Assembly: GCA_049840835.1 (NCBI GenBank)
Contig: JASGJG010000023.1
Location: 124,001-188,000, forward strand
Direction: 5' to 3'
Length of the DNA: 64,000 nucleotides
From: JANLTX01 sp049840835
GTDB taxonomy: Bacteria; Armatimonadota; Armatimonadia; Armatimonadales; Armatimonadaceae
Positions 16,987 through 23,408 of this stretch are shown here, piece after piece. Each line of letters opens with the position of its first letter. Position 1 is the first letter of the stretch. Below the pieces are notes generated by a model. That model was not told the DNA's origin. It saw nothing but the letters and a program-made list of their open reading frames with translations, and searched no databases. The position numbers were made by a program, and so were the translations under genes.

Positions 16987-18045
16987 GTGCTATCTCGCCG
17001 CCTGATCGACTGGTACGAAGCCAGTAAACGTGACCTGCCCTGGCGGCGCACACGTGACCCGTATGCCATCTGGATCTCGGAGACGATGCTCCAGCAGACC
17101 CTGGTGGCAACGGTGATTCCCTACTGGGAACGCTGGCTGGCCGACTTTCCCACCCCAACCGCTCTGGCAGATGCTCCGCTGGATGATGTTCTGAAGCACT
17201 GGCAGGGCCTTGGCTACTATGCCCGTGCTCGCAACCTGCACAAAGCCGCGCAGAAAATCCGGGATGAGCATGGCGGCATCTTTCCGCAGACCTACGACGA
17301 AGTCCTGGCCCTACCCGGCATAGGCCCCTATACAGCAGGCGCTGTCTGCTCCATCGCCCTTGGGCTCGATACACCCATCGTAGATGCCAATGTCATCCGG
17401 GTACTTACCCGGCTCTTTGCGATTCCCGGCGACCCCAAATCTACAACAGTTCAAGAAGCGCTCTGGAAAAAGGCTACCGAACTAATTCCTCCCGGAGAGG
17501 CTCGCGCCTTTAATCAAGGCATGATGGAGCTGGGCGCACTTATCTGTGGCTTTCCGCCCCAGTGCTCTAAATGCCCGCTCACTGACCTCTGCGAAGCCTA
17601 CCTGCATGGTGAAACGGATCGCTTTCCGGAACTTGCTCCCAAGAAAGCCCTTGAGCAGCAACGCGATGTCTGTGCCGCTCTCTTTGATCCTCAGGGCCGA
17701 GTTCTCATGATTCAGCGCCCTATAGAGGGGGTTTGGGGCGGTCTCTGGGAGCTACCTCGTGTTACCGCTACCGAAGGGGAATCCGACTCCGATGCCGCTG
17801 AGCGTGCTGCCCGAGAAGTCGCCGGCATAGACGTTCGCGCAGGCGCGGAGCTAGCCCGCCTGAAGCACGGCATCATGAACAAGAAAGTGACTCTTCTGGC
17901 ACTGGATTGCGAAATGGAATCGGAGATACCAGCAGGCTTGAATTGGTTCAGTTTAGAGGAAGCCCATGCACTTCCACTGCCTTCTCCGCAGGCAAAACTA
18001 CTCGATAAACTCGCTCGGTCCGAGGCACAACTGGCGCTGTTTTAG
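16987..18045 (+). CDS. mutY: A/G-specific adenine glycosylase
   Basis: MutY removes adenine mispaired with 8-oxoguanine. The 352-residue protein has the helix-hairpin-helix glycosylase with catalytic Glu in ISETMLQQT, the LPGIGPYTAGAV hairpin and the catalytic Asp in IVDANVIRVL. A C-terminal NUDIX-like 8-oxoG recognition domain (CAALFDPQGRVLMIQRP) follows. The four Fe-S cysteines are present, but the first gap reads C-x5-C (CGFPPQC) rather than the usual C-x6-C. Start is GTG at 16987. Its end overlaps the converging next gene by four bases. Confidence 0.95.
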   Translation: MLSRRLIDWYEASKRDLPWRRTRDPYAIWISETMLQQTLVATVIPYWERWLADFPTPTALADAPLDDVLKHWQGLGYYARARNLHKAAQKIRDEHGGIFPQTYDEVLALPGIGPYTAGAVCSIALGLDTPIVDANVIRVLTRLFAIPGDPKSTTVQEALWKKATELIPPGEARAFNQGMMELGALICGFPPQCSKCPLTDLCEAYLHGETDRFPELAPKKALEQQRDVCAALFDPQGRVLMIQRPIEGVWGGLWELPRVTATEGESDSDAAERAAREVAGIDVRAGAELARLKHGIMNKKVTLLALDCEMESEIPAGLNWFSLEEAHALPLPSPQAKLLDKLARSEAQLALF

Positions 18046-18581
18046 TGGCGAGAGCTCAGGATTCCCACAACAGCAAAGGCTGCAATCAAGGCAAAGACAA
18101 TACCTAGAGCAATAAGAATTCGAGTTGGGGAAAAGCCTTCCAGTCGGGCTTCGCGTATCTTGCCTGGTTGGTAGTAGTTAACCGCGGAAATAAAATGCTC
18201 TAGAGAATCTTGTGATAGCTGCATAGTTAGCCCACTGATTTTTCTTGGCTTCCCTGGGTCATGATAGACCAACCCGGCTCGATTACGCTTATGATCTACA
18301 ACGACTTCTTCTAGATTATCCCAGAGATAGAACTCGGTTTTATTGACACGAATAACTGTATCGACCAGAATCGCAGCTAAGACTAAACCTACCCCAAAAA
18401 GAAGTAAGCCGCAGAGAGCAATACCCCATTGTTGGGCTGGGGGCAAAACAGCACGTCCAACAATAGAGAATCCATTTTGATTTAGCGTTATATTGCCTTC
18501 TCGGAAAGTAGATAATCGACCTTTAATACGAATAGGTTCCGTCAGGAAGCGATATTCATACGATTGAACCTGCTCAGACAT
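18042..18581 (-). CDS. Unknown protein with two membrane spans
   Basis: The 179-residue protein has a hydrophilic N-terminal strand-rich part and a span at about 49-73 (WGIALCGLLLFGVGLVLAAIL). A soluble middle carrying ITLNQNG- and WDNLEEVVVDHK-like strands, suggestive of a PH-like fold, precedes a C-terminal span at about 152-176. Base composition is less GC-rich than its neighbours. The stop overlaps the end of mutY tail to tail. No family is recognised. Confidence 0.6.
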   Translation of the reverse strand: MSEQVQSYEYRFLTEPIRIKGRLSTFREGNITLNQNGFSIVGRAVLPPAQQWGIALCGLLLFGVGLVLAAILVDTVIRVNKTEFYLWDNLEEVVVDHKRNRAGLVYHDPGKPRKISGLTMQLSQDSLEHFISAVNYYQPGKIREARLEGFSPTRILIALGIVFALIAAFAVVGILSSRH

Positions 18582-18624
18582 AGAGCTGAAATTCGCTTGG
18601 CGCGAAACGAATTCCTTTACAGGA

Positions 18625-20190
18625 TTAGAACGACTGGCCTAAAGACACATAGGTGCGGACTTTATCGCCACGGGCAATGTCGAAGCGAATGGGGCCGATA
18701 GGAGAGGCGAAACGCAAGCCTACTCCGATTCCACCTTTCAGGTTGCCGGGGCGGACACTCTGACCAGGGCGCCAGGCGTTACCGAAGTCGCCGAAGGCTA
18801 CGCCGCTCATACCATCACCTAAGGGGAAGCGGACTTCGGCGCTACCGAGCAGCATACGGTCGCCACGGATAGCGAAGAGGTCATAGCCGCGCAATAAATC
18901 GAAGCCGCCTAGAAAGAACTGCTCCGGCAAGGGAACGCTGCCCGAGGAGTTGCCTCCTAGAAGGCGCAGGGCAAGGATGGGGCTATGAGAAGAGGTGCCC
19001 AGAGCATTGTACTGGCGCAGGTCGAGTTTGGTCTGGGTAAACGAGACATCGCCCCCGAAGAGGTCACCAGCCCTCTCTATAGAGATACGGTGCAGAAAGC
19101 CGCGTGTGGGGTTGTTTGGCTGGTCACGCCGGTCGGCTTGGAGGCCGAAGCCCCAGGCGCCTATATTAGCATCAGAGCGCTCAAAGGTTGAGGTACCCAG
19201 GAAAAGTTCTTCGGGTGTGTCGTCTTCATATCCCACACGATCATTGCGCAGAGAGAAGAAGCCCGAGAGGTTCTTGTTAATCGCCCGAGATGCTTCAATA
19301 CGGCCACCCGCGCGCCTTTCATACGAGCGCAGGGTCTCGCTTACGCCTCCAAAGAAGGGCAGGAAGACCGTATTCTGGTTATAGATGCTTGCCTTGATAC
19401 CAACAGAGTTCGGTTTCAGAGCCGGTTGAACTAGGCCCAGGGAGAACGCCTGCCGTGCGCGCCCATCCAAAAACGTTCCATCGTTGAGCAAGATGCTGTC
19501 TGAGATACGCTGCCACTGAAGCGAGACTTGCTGTGCGGAGCCGGCCAGGTTGGTCTCACTGAGGTCCAGAAAGCCCACGAAGCCAGTACCATCATTGTAG
19601 CCGACTGTGGCGGCTACATTGCCCGTGGAGCGCTCCTTGACTCGAACCACCATGTCGAACACGCCTAGCTCATCGCTTGGGGCGGAGACTGGAGTCTTGG
19701 AATCTTTGTCTTTGTCGTCGGGGACACCCGGTGCTCGTGGAGCGATTTGAATATCATCGAAGATACCCAGGCGGGCCAGGCGGTCTCTATCTTCCGAGAC
19801 AATATCTTCGCGCCAGACATCACCCGCCCGTGTCCGCAGAGCGGCTCGCAGTACGGCAGGGCGAGTGCGCTTGAGCCCACGCAGTATGACTTCTCGGACC
19901 TTGCCCTCAGCGATAGTAATCGTCAGAACACCGCTCTCACTCAGGTCAATGCTAGAGACACGGGCAAGAGTATAGCCACGCTGCTGATAGATGCCTTCGA
20001 TGCCTCTGGCCAATCGCTCGCGGGCTGAGTCATCTAGAGTCTTACCTTCCACAAAGCCGCGGGCGGCAGTTAATAGCTCGGCTTTTGGAAAGACACTCAC
20101 ACCTTCTAACTGAACACTCTTGACCTCTTGCGCCGAAGCAGCCTGAACAATCAGCACAGTGGCTGCGAGGGTGAGGGTAGCCCTTACCAT
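18625..20190 (-). CDS. BamA/TamA-family outer-membrane protein
   Basis: The 521-residue protein has a signal peptide cleaved about residue 20 (ASAQ). Two POTRA-like domains follow (about 22-95 and 96-195; ITIAEGKVREVILRGLKRT and VVRVKERSTGNVAATVGY), the second with a Lys/Asp-rich insertion. A surface-antigen 16-strand-type barrel ends in GQSF. RGYDLFAIRGDRMLLGSAEVRFPL and FASPIGPIRFDIARG match the barrel end of Omp85 proteins. It is short, with two POTRAs instead of five, so it is more likely a TamA/FhaC-like assembly or secretion factor than the essential BamA. Its start overlaps the cupin stop, so the two are coupled. Confidence 0.85.
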   Translation of the reverse strand: MVRATLTLAATVLIVQAASAQEVKSVQLEGVSVFPKAELLTAARGFVEGKTLDDSARERLARGIEGIYQQRGYTLARVSSIDLSESGVLTITIAEGKVREVILRGLKRTRPAVLRAALRTRAGDVWREDIVSEDRDRLARLGIFDDIQIAPRAPGVPDDKDKDSKTPVSAPSDELGVFDMVVRVKERSTGNVAATVGYNDGTGFVGFLDLSETNLAGSAQQVSLQWQRISDSILLNDGTFLDGRARQAFSLGLVQPALKPNSVGIKASIYNQNTVFLPFFGGVSETLRSYERRAGGRIEASRAINKNLSGFFSLRNDRVGYEDDTPEELFLGTSTFERSDANIGAWGFGLQADRRDQPNNPTRGFLHRISIERAGDLFGGDVSFTQTKLDLRQYNALGTSSHSPILALRLLGGNSSGSVPLPEQFFLGGFDLLRGYDLFAIRGDRMLLGSAEVRFPLGDGMSGVAFGDFGNAWRPGQSVRPGNLKGGIGVGLRFASPIGPIRFDIARGDKVRTYVSLGQSF

Positions 20191-20576
20191 GGCTCTACCA
20201 GGACTGTGTCCTCATCGGAATAGGCTGGGGAGCAGCAACAGAGCAGCACCAGCTCGCCTTCTCCTTTATTGATGAGCTGATGAGGCGTGCCAGGCGGAAT
20301 GGCTATGGCATCTCCGGGTACCACACGGTGCTCACAATCTGGGAACCGCATGAGCCCACTACCACTAAGAATATAGTAAATTTCCTCGGTAATAGGGTGG
20401 TAATGAGGTTGCGTGGCCGCACCCGCCGGGATGGTGGCTTCCGCAAGCGACTGAGCCGCAATTGCGTCTGGCGCACACCGGGGAGCAAGCAGCTCACGAA
20501 TGAGACTGGTGTCTTTGGTAACAAAGACGGGCACCGAATTTCTCTGAGCGATAACCATACTATTGACAGATACCAT
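20184..20576 (-). CDS. Single-domain cupin protein
   Basis: The 130-residue protein has both cupin motifs: G-x-ATQPHYHPITEEIYYILSGSG with metal-ligand His, His and Glu, and later PGDAIAIPPGTPHQLIN with the third His. Small cupins bind metal and serve as dioxygenases, isomerases or sugar-binding sensors; the activity here is unknown. It is upstream of, and overlaps, the BamA-like gene. Confidence 0.88.
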   Translation of the reverse strand: MVSVNSMVIAQRNSVPVFVTKDTSLIRELLAPRCAPDAIAAQSLAEATIPAGAATQPHYHPITEEIYYILSGSGLMRFPDCEHRVVPGDAIAIPPGTPHQLINKGEGELVLLCCCSPAYSDEDTVLVEPW

Positions 20577-20592
20577 AACGCCCGGTTAAAAT
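20563..20592 (+). promoter_or_regulatory. Strong sigma-70-type promoter
   Basis: TTGACA (20563-20568) and TAAAAT (20587-20592) are separated by 18 bases, the best -35/-10 pair in the window. It directs transcription toward the 33-codon gene at 20654 and overlaps the start of the divergent cupin gene. A CGCCCGG...CCGGGCG inverted repeat (20579-20600) spans the -10 and could be an operator. Confidence 0.65.
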
Positions 20593-20653
20593 ACCGGGCG
20601 AAGGGGTGTTGCGCACCAGAGAGGGTGCGAAATAGAGAGAGGGAACGACGAAG

Positions 20654-20755
20654 ATGTACAATCTGTTACTCGGGTTCGGGATCTACCTTTTGGCAGCGGC
20701 GCTCTTCTATCTGTTCCTGTTGATAACCGCTAAACCCGAATCTCAGTCTCTGTAA
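20654..20755 (+). CDS. 33-residue single-span membrane peptide
   Basis: ATG at 20654 opens a 33-codon frame: MYNLL-LGFGIYLLAA, a hydrophobic helix of about 25 residues, then a polar ITAKPESQSL tail. It is preceded by an AGAGAGGGA purine run about 10-13 bases upstream, sits about 55 bases downstream of a strong promoter and ends just before a hairpin. The whole transcript would be under 200 bases. Size and layout resemble one-span helper peptides such as KdpF or CydX, but there is no sequence match and no such complex nearby. The locus could instead act mainly as a small RNA. Confidence 0.55.
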   Translation: MYNLLLGFGIYLLAAALFYLFLLITAKPESQSL

Positions 20756-20761
20756 CAGGAT

Positions 20762-20783
20762 GAGGCCGGAAATTTCCGGCCTC
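20762..20783 (+). terminator. Hairpin after the 33-codon gene
   Basis: GAGGCCGGAAATTTCCGGCCTC is a perfect 22-base palindrome followed by a moderately T-rich AATTCTGTTATT. It can end the small transcript and also the converging secG transcript. Confidence 0.65.
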
Positions 20784-20806
20784 AATTCTGTTATTAGGGC
20801 AGATTA

Positions 20807-21049
20807 CTATCGCGCCTGGTTAAGGACGGCCAGGATGAACGCTATTGCGAACCAGCCCATAGCGATCATGCGCGTATAGTTGCTCAGAATCTCATCGTTG
20901 CCCGCTTTACCACGGAAGGTTCCGCCGGGCGTGTTTGCAACGCCGCCGCCGAACCCCTCGCTCTTGGGGGTCTGCATGATTACAGTGGCGATGAGAAGGA
21001 TGGAGAGCAGTACCAGAAACGCCGTCAGGATGTTACTGACGATGTTCAC
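20807..21049 (-). CDS. secG: Protein-export subunit SecG
   Basis: This 80-residue protein has two membrane spans with the conserved cytoplasmic loop between them (TVIMQTPKSEGFGGGVANTPGGTFRG), standard for SecG, which assists SecYEG translocation. It is the last of three coupled genes; its ATG overlaps the stop of tatA by four bases. Confidence 0.94.
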   Translation of the reverse strand: MNIVSNILTAFLVLLSILLIATVIMQTPKSEGFGGGVANTPGGTFRGKAGNDEILSNYTRMIAMGWFAIAFILAVLNQAR

Positions 21050-21234
21050 TCGGCCTTGTCCTCGTCTTTGTTCTCGTCCTTGCCCTCAGTGTTGACGGCC
21101 TTCTTGAACTCGCGAATACCTTCACCGAAGCCCTTGGCGAGCTGCGGGATCTTCGTGCCTCCAAAGAGCACCAGAACGATAAGCCCGACAATGAGCCAGT
21201 CCTGGGGGGAGGTGAAATAAGCAAACGTCATCAT
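21046..21234 (-). CDS. tatA: Twin-arginine translocase subunit TatA
   Basis: This 62-residue protein has a short N-terminal membrane helix, then the FGG hinge and amphipathic helix (VLFGGTKIPQLAKGFGEGIREFKKAV) and a charged tail, all standard for TatA/E, which forms the Tat pore. It lies between a second TatA-like gene and secG in one operon. tatC is not in this window. Confidence 0.92.
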   Translation of the reverse strand: MMTFAYFTSPQDWLIVGLIVLVLFGGTKIPQLAKGFGEGIREFKKAVNTEGKDENKDEDKAE

Positions 21235-21240
21235 AGTTTC

Positions 21241-21750
21241 TTACTCCTTGTCCTCGGTTTGCTCCGAGGAGGTGGTGTGGATTGTCTCCTCTGGCGCGGA
21301 CGCCTCGGTGACTTGAGTCTCGACTTTTTTCTTGCGCGGTGTGGTCGTGCGTGGCGCACGCTTGCGCTTGGGTTTCTCTAGCGCTGCCTCTCCCGTGGCT
21401 TCGGCAGTTTCTGTGGCCGTGACATCGGTCGCTTTGTCAACCATGTCCGACTCTAAAGCAGGCAACGCCTTGACCTCATCCTCCGGCTCTGGCTGGTACT
21501 GATCCAGCGGCTCGTAGTGCGTGGTCGGGTGGGTGTAGCTATAGGACGGGGGATCGTAGCGGTCGTACGAAAGATGGTCATCCAGGCTGAAGACATTCTG
21601 TACATCGCCCGTCATTTTCTTGAACTCGCGCAGAGCCTGACCCAGCTGGCGCATCAATTCGGGCATTTTATGTGGCCCAAAGACCAGCAAGGCGACGATT
21701 ACCACGATGATAATCGTTGTCGGACTCAAGAACGCGAAGGTGACTCCCAT
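21241..21750 (-). CDS. TatA/TatB-like protein with long tail
   Basis: The 169-residue protein has the TatA/B N-terminal helix and hinge (TTIIIVVIVALLVFGPHKMPELMRQLG) and an amphipathic helix (ALREFKKMTGD). A 120-residue disordered tail is rich in Tyr/Pro, then acidic, then basic (KPKRKRAPRTTTPRKKK). The FGP hinge is typical of TatB and some TatA proteins, so it may be the TatB-type receptor component. It is the first gene of the Tat/Sec operon. Confidence 0.85.
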   Translation of the reverse strand: MGVTFAFLSPTTIIIVVIVALLVFGPHKMPELMRQLGQALREFKKMTGDVQNVFSLDDHLSYDRYDPPSYSYTHPTTHYEPLDQYQPEPEDEVKALPALESDMVDKATDVTATETAEATGEAALEKPKRKRAPRTTTPRKKKVETQVTEASAPEETIHTTSSEQTEDKE

Positions 21751-21872
21751 ATTCCTATCTCTACCTAAAAAGCATTATATCGTGCCAAAAACGCTACTTT
21801 TTGCACTACTTTACGACCCTCGCCTATTGCAAAGTTCCAGCCCCTGCGATACTATGACCCTCGCCCCTAGTC

Positions 21873-21955
21873 GCGCAGGTGGTGAAATGGTAGACACGCT
21901 AGTTTCAGGAGCTAGTGGGAGCAATCCCGTGGGGGTTCGAGTCCCCCTCTGCGCA
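21873..21955 (+). tRNA. tRNA-Leu (anticodon CAG)
   Basis: The 83-base gene folds as a class II tRNA. The acceptor stem is GCGCAGG/TCTGCGC with discriminator A. The anticodon stem is CTAGT/GCTAG around loop TTCAGGA, the variable arm is GGGAGCAATCCC, and the T-arm is GGGGGTTCGAGTCCCCC. The anticodon CAG reads CUG leucine codons. CCA is not encoded. Confidence 0.97.
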
Positions 21956-21961
21956 TAAAGT

Positions 21962-21988
21962 AAAAGCCCCCGGATTCCGGGGGCTTTT
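21962..21988 (+). terminator. Terminator after tRNA-Leu
   Basis: AAAAGCCCCCGGA / TCCGGGGGCTTTT forms a strong stem ending in a T-run seven bases after the tRNA. Confidence 0.88.
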
Positions 21989-21994
21989 CTATTT

Positions 21995-22094
21995 ACCTCT
22001 CCCCAACCCCTCTCCTTTAGGAGAGGGGCTTTTTCTCTTATCCCCTCCCTCTTCAGGGGAAGGGGTCGGCGAGGAACGAGACGGGGGGAGAGGT
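21995..22094. repeat. ~100-bp palindromic intergenic repeat, copy A
   Basis: The element begins ACCTCTCCCC and ends GGGGAGAGGT, giving terminal inverted repeats. It contains an internal CCCCTCTCC-TTTA-GGAGAGGGG hairpin plus a second C-run/G-run pair. The first 45 bases closely match copy B at 43677-43775. It touches the stop codon of the broken amidohydrolase. It looks like a small non-autonomous or REP-like repeat family. Confidence 0.75.
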
Positions 22095-23408
22095 TACTTC
22101 GGGCGGCTCTTCCAGTGGTCATACAGGCGGGTCTGCTTGTTGGTCAGATCCACGGAATTACCCTGGACATAGGCCGCTAGAATGCGGGTACGCTGCTCCA
22201 GAATGTCACCATCTGTTACCAGTACGTTGCCCAGTTTGCCAGGCTCCAGAGCGCCCAGGCTGTAGCCCAGGATCTGGGCGGGCCAGAGGGTCATGGCTTT
22301 CACGGCATCTTCCTTGTTCAGGCCGAAGGCTGACGCAATAGCCGCCTGGAATGGCAGGTGGCGCAGGTCGGCGCTGGAGTTGCCACTGGAGAGGCAGAAC
22401 GATACGCCTGCCTTTGCCAGGCGAGCAGGCAGGGTGTAGGAATCATCGTAGGCAGCGTCCTCATCGCCAGGGAGTGAGCAGGTCTTGCCCAGAATCACCG
22501 GTACCTTCTCTTTTGCCAGCAGCTCGGCGCAGCGATCCGACTCTTTCCCACCGACGATAATGATGCGCATGCCCGCTTTCTTGGCCCAGAGCACTGCAGT
22601 ACGAATCTGCTTCTCGGCATTGGCCCGAATAAACAGCGGCTTGCTGGCAGTAAGATAGGGCAACATGGCTTCGAACTTCGGATCTTACCGGAATATCGGG
22701 GCGTGCTGGCTTTGGCGACAGCATAACGCTGGGCTTGCTCCCAGAACTTCATTCAGGCTCTTTAGCGCTTCTTCAATGGCATTGTCGGGCGAGGCGGCGC
22801 CAGGGCGACCACCCGGTCCGCCGGGCCTGCCCAGGACCGGGAGGACCTATAGGAGGCTGTACCTGGGTGAAGCGACCGGCACGCATGTCTTCCTCACAGC
22901 GGTGGGCATGCTCTTCCTCTTCTTCCTTCCCAAAGCGGCGACCACCTCCGAAGGAAGGCCAGTTGAGCCAGAGCCCAGCTGCGACCCTGCCGCCCATGTC
23001 TTCTACTGTCCAACCGTTCAAGTTCAGCAGAGTGCCCTGCCCACTGAATGGCTCCGCCAGTGGGGGCAACTAACTCGGAGAGGACACCGTCGGTGCGGGC
23101 TACTTTAATCGTCTCTGCATCCGGGTTGATAGCTACGCTGGCACGCAGCTCTGGGGCAAAGTCTCCCTGCTCGTTTTCGTCGTGAGTCTCTCGACGAGAC
23201 TCTATCTCTGATAGAGACCCGCCAGAGCGTCGCCATCTATCATGCCCGGCCACAGATGCTTGCCATCGCACTTCACCACAGTAGCACCACCAGGAATCTT
23301 GACTTTCCCGGCTTCGCCCACAGCAGTAATTGTCCCGTTTTGAACGACCACTGTACCCTTGGCAATCACGGCCCCAGAGACTGTATGCACCGTGCCACCT
23401 ACCAACAC
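22094..23408 (-). pseudogene. Amidohydrolase domain with about five frameshifts
   Basis: Read on the minus strand, homologous segments follow one another in shifting frames. They run VLVGGTVHTVSGAVIAKGTV...GMIDGDALAGL, then SEIESRRETHDENEQGDF...VAPTGG, SGQGTLLNLNGWTVEDM...LNWPSF, DNAIEEALKSLNE, FWEQAQRYAVAKAST, and finally an intact 190-residue C-terminus (22094-22666) with IIIVGGKESDRCAELL and GALEPGKLGNVLVTDGD. Shifts fall near 23215, 23055, 22830, 22750 and 22690. The fold resembles imidazolonepropionase-like amidohydrolases, but the metal-binding HxH after the first strand is replaced by DGDAL. It either decays or holds local sequence errors. It may have been fused to the gene upstream. 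Confidence 0.75.

Noticed and set aside
21873..21994. Integration site at tRNA-Leu
   Set aside because: No integrase, no repeated tRNA 3' end and no island-like content follow; only a terminator and a short repeat are present.
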